From: Aurantiacibacter sp. D1-12
Lineage (GTDB): Bacteria > Pseudomonadota > Alphaproteobacteria > Sphingomonadales > Sphingomonadaceae
Assembly (NCBI RefSeq): GCF_028858515.1
Contig: NZ_JAPJZJ010000002.1
Span: forward strand, 1 to 64,000
Direction: 5' to 3'
Length of the DNA: 64,000 nucleotides
The translations under genes were made by a program, and so were the position numbers. Every line of letters begins with the position of its first letter. Positions within the stretch are counted from its first letter, which is position 1. Under the pieces are notes generated by a model that saw only the letters and a program-made list of their open reading frames with translations, ran no database searches and was not told where the DNA came from. Shown here one piece after another: positions 7,554 through 15,482 of this stretch.

Positions 7554-7718
7554 TCATAGAACCAACGCACGTTTCACGGCTTCCATTCTGGCATGAGCGA
7601 CGCCTCGCTCGGCTTCTCCGGACGCAGCGTTGAACTGCGCTTGAAGGTTGGCGAGCAGCGATAGCAGCTCTTGGCGTGATAGCTTTGCCAGCGATGCGGT
7701 GTTGAATATATCGATCAT
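7554..7718 (-). CDS. Small protein of 54 residues
   Basis: A GGGAGGAGAAAGTC ribosome site sits right before the ATG at 7718. The peptide begins MIDIFNTASLAKLSRQELL and continues LLANLQAQFNAASGEAER before a basic end (MEAVKRALVL). It is likely all-helical and possibly coiled-coil. It is tail-to-tail with the 120-residue gene, 4 bp apart. No family was recognised. The strong ribosome site and the clean helical pattern make it a likely real small gene of the island. Confidence 0.5.
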   Translation of the reverse strand: MIDIFNTASLAKLSRQELLSLLANLQAQFNAASGEAERGVAHARMEAVKRALVL

Positions 7719-8186
7719 GACTTTCTCCTCCCTTTGCCCCGCATTGGCGGGGGTGATTGTTGGTGAGAGGAACAGCCCCGAACCTCACGCCGCCGTCATT
7801 CGGAGACAGCGCAACGTCAGTGGAGCAATCCGCCTTGAGGTGGATTTGATGGCCAGTGCAGGAGATCGGGTAGCCGACTTGAACCTATCGACAAGCGATA
7901 CCGCTAAGACGGAAAATGGGTGGAGCCAAATTTGATTCGATGTTCAACCGCCATTCGGTGATTCCGGAAAACGGCGCTTTCAGGAGCCTCGCTATGCGCA
8001 GACCTGTAGTAAGTCAGGGACGAGACTGACCGCTTGGTCGTGACGGTCAACGGCCTGTCCGCACCACTTCGCCTTTAGACGAACCGTGTTGTCCGTTTCC
8101 CCGCCCTTACTGCGCGGGTGACGTTCCCTTTTTGGGAAGCCGCCTTTCATCTTCGCGTCCTCAACGAGAAAGAAAGGAGGCAGGAC
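7719..8186. other. 467-bp intergenic stretch between the 54-residue gene and ardA
   Basis: No gene is supported here. The stretch separates two divergently transcribed genes and should contain both promoters. It has a short T-rich block (ccctttttggg at 8128-8138) upstream of the ardA-like gene. A minus-strand frame runs through this area and under the ardA-like gene, but lacks a convincing start and family, so it was not called. Confidence 0.45.
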
Positions 8187-8687
8187 ATGACCAGATTTTT
8201 TGCACAACCCCACGATCCCGATGAAACCGGATTCCATTTTGAAGCGGCTGATGAATTTCAACTGCGAGCTGAAAAGCTCATGGATCAATCGGGCCAGCCA
8301 GTCGACAGCTATGCAATCCAGCTTATCGAGGGTGAATCCATCGATTGCGAGATTGCCATTCTCTTCGGCATCAGACCGGAAAACATATCCGAGTTTATCA
8401 ACTTTACCCGAAATGCATCCGACCACGACAAAGCCGAGTATATTATCGGCGTTCGGGAATGCGGTTGCGATCCTACTGCTAACCCTGACAACTTCGGCGT
8501 TACCGCCTTCGAGACCGACAGTTATCGTGATTTGGCCAGAAACTTTGTCGAAGAAGCACTGATCAGCGAGGTCGGCAGGTATCTCCATGCGCAAATCGAT
8601 CATGATGCAATCGAGCGCGATATAAGAGAAGAGTATACCGAGACCGAAATTGCCGGACGCACCTTCCTCTATCGTTACGAAGAGTGA
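8187..8687 (+). CDS. ardA: ArdA-like antirestriction protein
   Basis: The product is 166 residues, strongly acidic, and starts MTRFFAQPHDPDETGFHFE. The order FxAxxEF, then PVDSYAIQLIEGESIDCEIA, then VEEAL, and the end AIERDIREEYTETEIAG with FLYRYEE fits alphaproteobacterial ArdA-like proteins. ArdA mimics B-form DNA and inhibits type I restriction enzymes when a mobile element enters a new host. The ATG at 8187 has a strong AAGGAGG site eight bases upstream and is preferred over an upstream frame extension. It supports the view that the surrounding region is a transferred element. The assignment to the family is from remembered similarity, not alignment. Confidence 0.72.
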   Translation: MTRFFAQPHDPDETGFHFEAADEFQLRAEKLMDQSGQPVDSYAIQLIEGESIDCEIAILFGIRPENISEFINFTRNASDHDKAEYIIGVRECGCDPTANPDNFGVTAFETDSYRDLARNFVEEALISEVGRYLHAQIDHDAIERDIREEYTETEIAGRTFLYRYEE

Positions 8688-8688
8688 T

Positions 8689-9144
8689 TTAGGTCTCGAT
8701 CATCGCATAAAGGCGTATGACCAGATCCCAATGCGCCTTTTTAGCGCTCTTTGTTTGTCCTGAAATCCAGCGCTGCACCTTCTGGTGGTTGAGCCCCTCG
8801 GGAAGGTTGGTTGTCGCATGGCGTAGGATCGCCACCGCGCCAAGGCCCGTGCGCTCGGCTTCGCTTTGAATGAAAGCACGGTGCTCGTCGGTGAGCATGA
8901 TCTTCTTAGGAATGTCGGGCTTCGCCGGCTGCGTCCATTCCGCATAGGCTTTGAGCACCCAATCGAGATGCGCCTTCTTTGCTGATCCGATTGCACCGTT
9001 CTTCCACCCATTCATCATCGAACTGGTCAGCCCTTGCGGCATGTCCGTGCGTCTGCCGCGCATCAGTTTCGAGGCTCCGACACCCGTTCGCTCTGCCTCG
9101 CTTTCAAGTTGCTTCCTGATCTCCTCGGTGATCTCCACGCGCAT
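8689..9144 (-). CDS. Two-unit internally duplicated protein, HTH-like
   Basis: The product is 151 residues made of two copies of one module offset by exactly 79 residues with no gap. SEAERTGVGASKLMR (from residue 15) matches SEAERTGLGAVAILR (from 94), MPQGLTSSMMNGWKNG matches LPEGLNHQKVQRWISG, and SAKKAHLDWVLKAY matches SAKKAHWDLVIRLY. Each module has a helix-turn-helix flavour, with a GL turn followed by a helix carrying W and basic residues. It may bind DNA as a pseudo-dimer. It ends 1 bp from the ardA-like stop, tail-to-tail. No family name is known to me. The duplication is seen directly; DNA binding is inference. Confidence 0.65.
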   Translation of the reverse strand: MRVEITEEIRKQLESEAERTGVGASKLMRGRRTDMPQGLTSSMMNGWKNGAIGSAKKAHLDWVLKAYAEWTQPAKPDIPKKIMLTDEHRAFIQSEAERTGLGAVAILRHATTNLPEGLNHQKVQRWISGQTKSAKKAHWDLVIRLYAMIET

Positions 9145-9382
9145 AGAATCAGGATATCACGGGTCGGCATTGGTCAGCGGGATCAATGTCCTTTCACTCA
9201 CAAGTTTTCGGGCAGTAAGTTGATTGCCATTTCCACCTTGCTTGAACCTTGCAGGTGCGTGTCGCCGGTCAACACGGGACGTGGTTGCGTGATTTGACCT
9301 TAGCGCCCCTCATTCACCAGCGTTCTCGGTTGCAAGGCACGGCAATTCCGCTCGCGCCGAAAACTTGAGAAAGGAAATCCCC

Positions 9383-9595
9383 ATGTCCAACAAACCAACC
9401 CATCGCATCTCATTTGCGCGTATCATCGGCACAGACGAGGACGGAGCAAACAAGCTCGGTTCGGCTCGCGAGATCGGAGCAATATGGCCGCGCGAGAACG
9501 GCAAGGGCGGCATTCTTCGCCTCGATCACATTCCTGTCGAGCTGACCCGCCATCAGGGTGTGCTCTTTGTGAATGAGACTGCCTCGAAGAACTGA
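9383..9595 (+). CDS. Small island protein of 70 residues
   Basis: The product is 70 residues, starting MSNKPTHRISFARIIG, with a GAGAAAGGAAATCC ribosome site before the ATG. The middle (REIGAIWPRENGKGG, LRLDHIPVEL) loosely recalls small plasmid-borne DUF736-type proteins, where a THR-x-F start is followed by an IGAAWPH-like motif. I cannot confirm this without alignment. It is probably a soluble beta-rich protein of the mobile element. It stands alone, between the duplicated HTH-like gene and the membrane operon on the opposite strand. Confidence 0.5.
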   Translation: MSNKPTHRISFARIIGTDEDGANKLGSAREIGAIWPRENGKGGILRLDHIPVELTRHQGVLFVNETASKN

Positions 9596-9683
9596 TCGCC
9601 GCAAGGCCGTCGTCGAGGTTTTTACGCCCGTCGGCGGCCCTTTCATCAGAGCCGAAACAATGTGGCAGTGATAGGCGCTATTG

Positions 9684-9962
9684 TTACTCGGGAAAAACTG
9701 GCTGGTATTCGAAGTCAGAAGGGTAAGGTGCTAGTCGCCGTGTCGTTCCATCGGCTTGGACAAAATCGCCACAACGCACGCGAGCGCCATCCTCTACGGT
9801 CGCACCTGCCGTCACTATGCCAGAGTATTCAACATACACATTTTTTCCCAACTGCGCTTGGTCGGAAACGAAGCCTCCGATGGAGCCGTCCGGATTCATA
9901 TGCCGGTGCCAACCTTCATTCGCTGGCTCAGTGCGGCGAAATATGGTTGCTAATAAACTCAT
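9684..9962 (-). CDS. Hypothetical protein with hexapeptide-like turns (92 residues)
   Basis: The product is 92 residues. The middle (AQLGKNVYVEYSG, VTAGATVEDGARV) has the spacing of left-handed beta-helix turns, as in hexapeptide-repeat proteins, but is too short to be a transferase. The start ATG overlaps the stop of the upstream membrane gene (ATGA), which supports it as real and translationally coupled. It is the last gene of the three-gene unit 10870-9684. Its function is unknown. Confidence 0.5.
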   Translation of the reverse strand: MSLLATIFRRTEPANEGWHRHMNPDGSIGGFVSDQAQLGKNVYVEYSGIVTAGATVEDGARVRCGDFVQADGTTRRLAPYPSDFEYQPVFPE

Positions 9963-10423
9963 GACCCCCCGATCATTGAAGCAATTAGACTAAAAATATC
10001 GCCTAAGTTCAAGAAAAATATCGTAAATCCTAGCATTATAGGCACCACGACCTCGAAGAAGGTTGCCGTGTTGTCCACGAAGCCGTAGCGCGAAATGAGC
10101 CCGAGCAGCTTCTTTTCTTCCGGGAGAGGAGCGTTGCGTGCGAGATCAACTTCATGTTCGCTCGACCTTGCCTTCGTAATGACTTCGAGGAGGACCGATT
10201 GCCTGTGCTTCATAAAGTCACGCAATGCACTCGGCAAGCAAGCGAATGCGAGTATCCCCGAAAGGAATGCCATTGCGGCGAGGATAGCGGGTATGTCGTC
10301 GGTCCCAGGCCCACCTCTCGGATAAAGCACACTTGGTGGAAGATACCTAAGCGCAATCGAGACCAAAGAGAACGTGTAGGTCTGCTTGATGAAAAACCGT
10401 GTCTGTTCGCTCAGGTCGACCAT
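9959..10423 (-). CDS. Three-helix membrane protein, unknown
   Basis: The product is 154 residues with hydrophobic stretches near residues 16-34 (TFSLVSIALRYLPPSVLY), 44-64 (ILAAMAFLSGILAFACLP) and 124-150 (PIMLGFTIFFLNLGDIFSL). A soluble charged loop of about 55 residues lies between helices 2 and 3 (HRQSVLLEVITKARSSEHE). It resembles no family that I can name. It follows the basic soluble protein by 9 bp and overlaps the 92-residue gene, so the three genes form one unit. Small membrane proteins beside soluble partners in islands are often effectors or immunity proteins, which is only a guess here. Confidence 0.55.
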   Translation of the reverse strand: MVDLSEQTRFFIKQTYTFSLVSIALRYLPPSVLYPRGGPGTDDIPAILAAMAFLSGILAFACLPSALRDFMKHRQSVLLEVITKARSSEHEVDLARNAPLPEEKKLLGLISRYGFVDNTATFFEVVVPIMLGFTIFFLNLGDIFSLIASMIGGS

Positions 10424-10432
10424 ACCACGCTC

Positions 10433-10870
10433 CTATCGGTAATCGTGTATGGTATGGCCGTTTACGATCAAAACGTGGGGGAATGTGGAGGTCGCGTGAC
10501 CGTCCTTTCGAATATAGCCTTGCCGCAGTCGGATTTTCCTTGCTCCAAGCGCATACCAAGCTTTGATGTGGTAGACGAAATTCCCTTGCGTCCAGCTCTT
10601 CTTGTAGGTGAGCCTGAACACGTCGGTTTTTGGATCTTTCAGGCTTTCGAGAGCAATGGTGATTTGCGTGTCAGGACAATCAAAATCAATGGTGCAGTTG
10701 CCCTCTTTCTCTGCATTTATTCTTCCCGTTTGGTTGAGGCCTGTATGATACACGCCTTGACGGTCAAAGAAAAAGAGCCATCCCTTTGTGACTTTTTTCT
10801 TCAAATCAGCTCGCTTTTTCGCTTTCTTGGTGAGCTGTTCAGAACGTTTGCCTTTTCGGCTTCGAGCCAT
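10433..10870 (-). CDS. Basic soluble protein of the membrane operon (145 residues)
   Basis: The start ATG at 10870 has GGAGGGATCA just upstream and gives MARSRKGKRSEQLTKKAKK, a very basic first 30 residues that could bind nucleic acid. The remainder mixes beta-type segments with aromatic residues (GWLFFFDRQGVYHTGLN, VFRLTYKKSWTQGNFVYH) and has two cysteines close together (GNCTIDFDCPD). I do not recognise the family. It is the first gene of the unit with the membrane protein and the 92-residue protein. A longer frame to 10921 exists but lacks a ribosome site. Confidence 0.5.
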   Translation of the reverse strand: MARSRKGKRSEQLTKKAKKRADLKKKVTKGWLFFFDRQGVYHTGLNQTGRINAEKEGNCTIDFDCPDTQITIALESLKDPKTDVFRLTYKKSWTQGNFVYHIKAWYALGARKIRLRQGYIRKDGHATSTFPHVLIVNGHTIHDYR

Positions 10871-11096
10871 TGATCCCTCCGTTGCCAAAGAACCCATTGC
10901 TCGAATTAATTGGAAGAGCAAGTGTTTGTGAATTGGCGATCTTAGAGAGACGCGGTTTTTGAAGGATCACTTGGTTTTATTTAGGCGTTTCGGCCTTGGG
11001 CCGACCGCGCTCTAAGGCTTTGGGCCTCCGAGCCCGTAGTCTCGGCCCGTTCGGGTGACGATCGCTAACGCGCGTTTGGACTTGTCGGCCAAGCCT

Positions 11097-11534
11097 TCAG
11101 GCATTTTCCAGATAGAGCTGCTTCGAGACCTCTTGCAGCTTGGTCTTGAAGAAGGATAGCTGTTTTGCGGTCATAGTCTCGGCATCGATCCGCGACCAGA
11201 CCACATGCGCATGGCGGCGGCTTTCCTTTTCGTGAAAGATCACCATGCGCGGCTGATCGGTCAGGCCGACTTTCTCTTCGATGGTTGCAATCGCACCCTC
11301 GAACACCTCGGCAGGCACATCTTCATTTTCGGGCGGGTTAAGCGACACTGAAAACAGATGCTGTTTGCAGCGTGTTCCCTTCGCCAAGGCTTCGGCCTCT
11401 TTCATCGCACCCATAACATCCTCGGCCATGAACCCACGCACTTCATGCACCTCGACATGCTCATTGTCTTGAGCGTTCAGCAGGTGACGACCCAACTGCG
11501 CAGAGCCGCTGCGCTGTGAGGCTTTGAAGATCAT
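11097..11534 (-). pseudogene. Truncated relaxase/mobilisation nuclease (N-terminal part)
   Basis: The 145 residues match the N-terminal domain of Relaxase/MobP-type proteins (PF03432): a MIFKASQRSGSAQLGRHLL start, then EVHEVRGFM, KGTRCKQHLFSVSLNPP, and the metal-binding ESRRHAHVVWSRID. The frame stops right after LSFFKTKLQEVSKQLYLEN, where full-length relatives continue for hundreds more residues. Just past the stop another frame reads on for about 29 codons, consistent with a deletion or frameshift junction. Relaxases nick oriT and lead DNA transfer. The start overlaps mobC by ATGA. The histidine triad is present, but the missing C-terminus makes self-sufficient transfer unlikely. Confidence 0.82.
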
Positions 11535-11890
11535 GGGTTAGGCTCCATGCCCAGAGCCGTGATGAGGGCTTTGCGGATTTCTGCGATGTCTTCGGAGGCC
11601 GACAGCAGGGCATCTTCGGTTTCAGGCGTGACCGGCAGCGTTCCCTGATTGGCCTGTTTGGCAATCTGGTTCATGTTGTTGGCAAGGCGCGATTGGCCGA
11701 GCTTGCCGAGGACGCGCAGCAGCGCATCCCGATCAATCTGGCTTACACGTTTCCTGCGAGGTGGATCATTGAGCAATCGTTCGCGAATGTATGCACCGAG
11801 CGGCATGCCCTCGGCTTGCTCTTCAAGCCGAGCGCGCTCTTCAAATGAGAGCCGAAGCGAAAAGGGCGGGTCATAGGGCTTTCGCGCCAT
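11531..11890 (-). CDS. mobC: MobC-like relaxosome accessory protein
   Basis: The product is 119 residues. The ribbon-helix-helix-like start (PPFSLRLSFEERARLEEQAE, then PLGAYIRERLL) and the later LARVNN-like motif, here SRLANNMNQIAKQANQG, are typical of plasmid MobC/relaxosome proteins. Such proteins bind near oriT and help the relaxase open DNA. It overlaps the relaxase gene by ATGA, the usual mobC-mobA arrangement. The candidate oriT palindromes lie directly upstream (11909-12047), as expected. The gene looks intact even though its relaxase partner is truncated. Confidence 0.8.
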   Translation of the reverse strand: MARKPYDPPFSLRLSFEERARLEEQAEGMPLGAYIRERLLNDPPRRKRVSQIDRDALLRVLGKLGQSRLANNMNQIAKQANQGTLPVTPETEDALLSASEDIAEIRKALITALGMEPNP

Positions 11891-11908
11891 ACCGACCCCG
11901 CTCTCACG

Positions 11909-12047
11909 CTCTGCGCCGTCTCCGTGCAGTCACAGGAGCGCGACGGCGCGAAGAGCGGCCATCCTCGCTATTCTTAGGCTTACGGCTGTTTCCCTGACCG
12001 AGAGAGGTATGCTGGAGCTGGACATTCCAGTCTTTCAGCATCTCCAG
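11909..12047. other. Candidate oriT region
   Basis: Directly upstream of mobC, CTCTGCGCCGTC (11909-11920) pairs with GACGGCGC-ga-AGAG (11942-11955) around a 21-base loop. Further out, CTGGA-CAT-TCCAG (12018-12030) forms a tight hairpin inside a larger CTGGAG/CTCCAG pair (12012-12017 / 12042-12047), and an alternative ATGCTG/CAGCAT pair (12009-12014 / 12036-12041) overlaps it. Inverted repeats next to mobC are where relaxosomes form. No nick site could be identified by sequence alone. Confidence 0.45.
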
Positions 12048-12083
12048 AAGGTTCGCGGATGCACCTATAGCGTGCACCATTTT

Positions 12084-13397
12084 TCACCGACCCACAGCCA
12101 CATATTTGAACCCGTGACCCTCAACATCCGTACGGCTGTAGAGGTTGCGCAGGTCCACCATTGTGGGCGTTGCGAGATGCTGCTTGACCTGATCTAGATC
12201 GAGCGCGCGGAATGGCTTCCATTCGGTAACAATGACCATCGCGTCGGCACCATCCATCGCTGAATATGCATCTTCGCAATAAGTGATGTCGTTCGCGCCG
12301 AGACCATCGATCTTCTTGGCCTGCTCCATCCCTTCCGGATCGTAGGCACGCACGGTTACACCGGCGGAGGTCAGCTTGCGGACGATATCAATTGCGGGCG
12401 AATCGCGCATATCATCGGTATCGGCCTTGAAGGTGAGGCCGAGCACGGCAACGGTCTTGCCGGTCGCATCGCCTTCGAGAGCAGCGATCACCTTGTCACC
12501 CATGGCCGCCTTGCGCGCATCATTCGCCTTTACCACTGCATCGACGATGGAAACCTCGGTATCGAACTGTTCGGCAGTCTTGAGCAGCGCAACGGTATCC
12601 TTGGGGAAGCATGATCCGCCATAGCCGGGGCCCGGCATCAAGAATCGGCCGCCAATACGCGTGTCGGTGCCGATACCGTGCGCCACATCGCGCACATCGG
12701 CGCCCACCTTCTCGCACAGGTCGGCCATTTCATTGATAAAGCTGATCTTCGTAGCAAGGAATGCATTGGCCGCGTACTTCGTCAGTTCGGCTGCGCGGCG
12801 GTTCATAACGATCAGTGGCGCGCCATTGCTGGTGAGCGGACGATAGATCGCCTCCATAACGCTACGAGCATGATCATCATTCACACCAACCACAATCCGG
12901 TCCGGTTTGGCGAAGTCGTCAATCGCTGCACCCTCGCGCAGGAATTCCGGGTTGGAAGCGACCGAAAAGTGTAGGTCGGGTGCGGTTTCCGAGATGATGC
13001 GTTCAACCTCGTCACCCGTGCCCACCGGCACCGTCGACTTGTCGACAACAACCGCGCCATCACGCAGCAGCGGGGCCATTTCCCGGGCCGCGGCGTAGAC
13101 ATAGGTCAGATCGGCATGGCCATCGCCGCGACGGGTCGGGGTGCCCACAGCGATAAACACGGCGTCTGCTTCGGGCACGACCTCCTCAACGTTGAGTGTG
13201 AACGACAACCGCCCGGCGGCTACGTTGTTGGCGACGAGCTCATCCAGCCCGGGCTCGAAGATAGGGATTTCACCATTCAGCAGCGCATCAATTTTTGACT
13301 GGTCCTTATCGACACAGGTCACCGTGTGGCCAAAGTCGGCAAAGCACGCACCGGACACGAGTCCGACATATCCGGTGCCAATCATCACGATACGCAT
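12084..13397 (-). CDS. ugd: UDP-glucose 6-dehydrogenase
   Basis: The product is 437 residues, the usual length. It starts MRIVMIGTGYVGLVSG, a Rossmann NAD site, and has the catalytic GPGYGGSCFPKD with the nucleophilic Cys near residue 260. The middle domain is followed by the UDP-binding C-terminal domain (LGLTFKADTDDMRDSP). It oxidises UDP-glucose to UDP-glucuronate with NAD, supplying precursors for capsule, exopolysaccharide or sphingoglycolipids. A ribosome site (AAGGACAATAACCC) precedes the ATG. It stands alone on the minus strand next to the mobile island, and no capsule genes are adjacent in this window. Confidence is high. Confidence 0.96.
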   Translation of the reverse strand: MRIVMIGTGYVGLVSGACFADFGHTVTCVDKDQSKIDALLNGEIPIFEPGLDELVANNVAAGRLSFTLNVEEVVPEADAVFIAVGTPTRRGDGHADLTYVYAAAREMAPLLRDGAVVVDKSTVPVGTGDEVERIISETAPDLHFSVASNPEFLREGAAIDDFAKPDRIVVGVNDDHARSVMEAIYRPLTSNGAPLIVMNRRAAELTKYAANAFLATKISFINEMADLCEKVGADVRDVAHGIGTDTRIGGRFLMPGPGYGGSCFPKDTVALLKTAEQFDTEVSIVDAVVKANDARKAAMGDKVIAALEGDATGKTVAVLGLTFKADTDDMRDSPAIDIVRKLTSAGVTVRAYDPEGMEQAKKIDGLGANDITYCEDAYSAMDGADAMVIVTEWKPFRALDLDQVKQHLATPTMVDLRNLYSRTDVEGHGFKYVAVGR

Positions 13398-13508
13398 GGG
13401 TTATTGTCCTTATAATTGTTCCAGCGAGCGCCGCCGGGCAGAGCCGCCCGCAATGTGGTCGCGCTCCTAATCCAAGGGGGGTTAACAAGGCAAGTCGGAC
13501 CAGAAAGC

Positions 13509-13976
13509 TCAACCCCGCCCGCGGTAGGAGGCAACGCCCTGATCGGGCAGCCAAAGATCAGCCGGTGGAGCTCCGCTTTGCCAGAACACGTCGATCGGAA
13601 TACCGCCGCGCGGATACCAGTATCCGCCGATGCGCAACCATTTGGGCTGCATCTCGGCGAACAGACGCTCTCCGATCCCGACCGTCACATCTTCGTGAAA
13701 GCCGTTGTGATTGCGGAAAGAACCGAGGAAGAGTTTCAGGCTTTTGGATTCAACGATGGTTTCCCCCGGCGCATAGTCGATCACCAGATGCGCGAAATCG
13801 GGCGCACCGGTTACGGGGCAAAGCGAAGTGAATTCGGGTGCCGCAAACCTTACCAGATATGTCGATCCGGGCCGCGGATTGGGCACGTAATCAAGCTGCG
13901 CTTCTTCCGGGCTGGCGGGAAGCGGGCTTTGCTGGCCCAGGAATTTGGGTGGCGAGGTATCGTTGCTGTCACTCAT
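13509..13976 (-). CDS. queF: NADPH-dependent 7-cyano-7-deazaguanine reductase
   Basis: The product is 155 residues, the short (type I) form. The active-site nucleophile is in [11 protein letters not shown] (Cys 53) with the conserved Asp 60, and the QueF signature [21 protein letters not shown] follows in shorter pieces ([18 protein letters not shown]). It reduces the nitrile of preQ0 to preQ1, a late step of queuosine synthesis for tRNA. It is divergent from the 181-residue gene at 14055 and lies upstream of ugd on the minus strand. The remaining queuosine genes are not in the window. Confidence 0.95.
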   Translation of the reverse strand: MSDSNDTSPPKFLGQQSPLPASPEEAQLDYVPNPRPGSTYLVRFAAPEFTSLCPVTGAPDFAHLVIDYAPGETIVESKSLKLFLGSFRNHNGFHEDVTVGIGERLFAEMQPKWLRIGGYWYPRGGIPIDVFWQSGAPPADLWLPDQGVASYRGRG

Positions 13977-14054
13977 ACCCAGTCACATGGCGTGTCCCCG
14001 CCTTATGCACAAGCGCACTTTGCATCGCACCGGAGCGTGATTAGGGATCGCACG

Positions 14055-14600
14055 ATGGATGAGGCAGATGTTCCTGAGGCTCTGGAAGAAGACGCGGAAA
14101 CCGCGCCTGCCTCGCCGCTTGAGTTAAAACTCACCCCAACCCGCCTGACACTCAGCGCAAAGACGGTGATCATAAACTGGCGGCTGGAACTACGGAATGC
14201 GAGCGAGACGCACATCGTTGCCTTGCGCATCTGGAGCGACATGACATCTGCAGCATGTGCAGCAATCCATCACGATGAAGCCGGCAAGCCGGACATGGAC
14301 CGTGCCAAGCTGCACAGGGAAGACTTTCTTGCACCGGGTGTACACGCAGAATACTCGGGCGAATGGCAAATGCCGCGGGAGGAAGCGATCCCCGTCAAAC
14401 AAGGCCCAGTGCGAAATTTCAGCGAACCGCGCGTTTTGCCAGTCGCCCGCATTCGGCTGATAGGCGCCGGGATCGAACCTACCTTCGTCAATTTCGCGGT
14501 GGGATCACCTGGCGAAGAGGAAGGTGCCCTGCCCCGACCACTGCTGTTCGACGACCAGATGCAAATCTTCAGCGAGCTCGCCGCAGTGCAACTCACCTGA
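14055..14600 (+). CDS. Hypothetical protein (181 residues)
   Basis: The ATG at 14055 was chosen because an upstream extension would run across the divergent queF gene. The product begins MDEADVPEALEEDAETAP, an acidic disordered start, then has a beta-rich region (LKLTPTRLTLSAKTVIINWRL in shorter parts) and the end LPRPLLFDDQMQIFSELAA. No signal peptide or membrane helix is visible. The text resembles a compact beta-sandwich of unknown function. It is followed 39 bp later by sseA on the same strand and may be part of the same transcript. Confidence 0.6.
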   Translation: MDEADVPEALEEDAETAPASPLELKLTPTRLTLSAKTVIINWRLELRNASETHIVALRIWSDMTSAACAAIHHDEAGKPDMDRAKLHREDFLAPGVHAEYSGEWQMPREEAIPVKQGPVRNFSEPRVLPVARIRLIGAGIEPTFVNFAVGSPGEEEGALPRPLLFDDQMQIFSELAAVQLT

Positions 14601-14639
14601 CATTTACGCCGCCAGACGAAGCAGCTAGGTCGCGAGCCT

Positions 14640-15482
14640 ATGCAACCACTCGTTTCCACCCGGTGGCTTGAGGCCGAGCTTGGCGCACCTGATTTGCTGA
14701 TGCTCGATGCCTCTGCACACCTGCCGACAGCCAACCGTGATGCGGCGCAGGAATTCGTAGACGGCCACATCCCCGGCGCCCGCTTTCTGGCTCTCAAGAG
14801 CATGACCAATCCCGATGACCCGGTCCCGTCAGCCCCGCCTACCCGTGCGCAGTTCGATGCCCATATGGCCGCGCTTGGGCTACGCGAAGGCCAGCGCATC
14901 GTCCTCTACGATAACAGTGACCTGCGCAGTGCAGCGCGCGGATGGTTCGTGCTGCGTCTGTTCGGGCTTGAAGAGATCGCAATCCTCGATGGCGGGCTGC
15001 AAAAGTGGATCGCCGAAGGGCGCGCGATTGAAACAGGCGCTGTCGAGCCTTCACCAAGCGCTCTTGTTAGCAGCGGCGGCAGGGGTAGCATACGCTACAA
15101 GGCAGACATGCTCGCCAATATCGAAAGCCGCAAGGAGCAGGTTGTCGATGCACGTGGGGCAGCGCGCTTCACCGGAGAGGAGGGCGACTTTCGCCCCGGC
15201 GTTTCCAACGGCCATATTCCCGGCTCGCGTAATCTGCCGTTCGGCGCCGTTTTCAATGACGATGGCACGTACAAGCACGTGGCAGGCATCCGCGCGGCCT
15301 TCACCGAAGCAGGCGTGGATATCGACCAGCCGGTGACCACAACATGCGGCAGCGGCATCACCGCCTCTGTCCTCCTATTCGCAATGCATCTGGCGGGGCG
15401 CGAGGGTGCGCTCTACGATGGCAGCTGGAGCGAATGGGGAAGCGACCCCGACATGCCAGTGGAAACAGGGCCAGCCGTATGA
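14640..15482 (+). CDS. sseA: 3-mercaptopyruvate/thiosulfate sulfurtransferase
   Basis: The product is 280 residues and carries two rhodanese domains. The first has LLMLDASAHLP and FVDGHIPGARF; the second has VVDARGAARFTGE and the active-site TTCGSGITASV near residue 238. The CGSG(I/V)T loop is the mercaptopyruvate sulfurtransferase type rather than the thiosulfate CRKGVT type. It transfers sulfane sulfur from 3-mercaptopyruvate to thiols or cyanide, linking cysteine breakdown to sulfur trafficking. The next gene, metC-like, starts inside its stop codon (ATGA), so the two are coupled. Confidence 0.93.
   Translation: MQPLVSTRWLEAELGAPDLLMLDASAHLPTANRDAAQEFVDGHIPGARFLALKSMTNPDDPVPSAPPTRAQFDAHMAALGLREGQRIVLYDNSDLRSAARGWFVLRLFGLEEIAILDGGLQKWIAEGRAIETGAVEPSPSALVSSGGRGSIRYKADMLANIESRKEQVVDARGAARFTGEEGDFRPGVSNGHIPGSRNLPFGAVFNDDGTYKHVAGIRAAFTEAGVDIDQPVTTTCGSGITASVLLFAMHLAGREGALYDGSWSEWGSDPDMPVETGPAV

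Noticed and set aside
7992-8603. Minus-strand frame of 203 codons
   Set aside because: It lies antisense to the ArdA-like gene, which has a strong ribosome site and a matching family pattern; the antisense product has no support.
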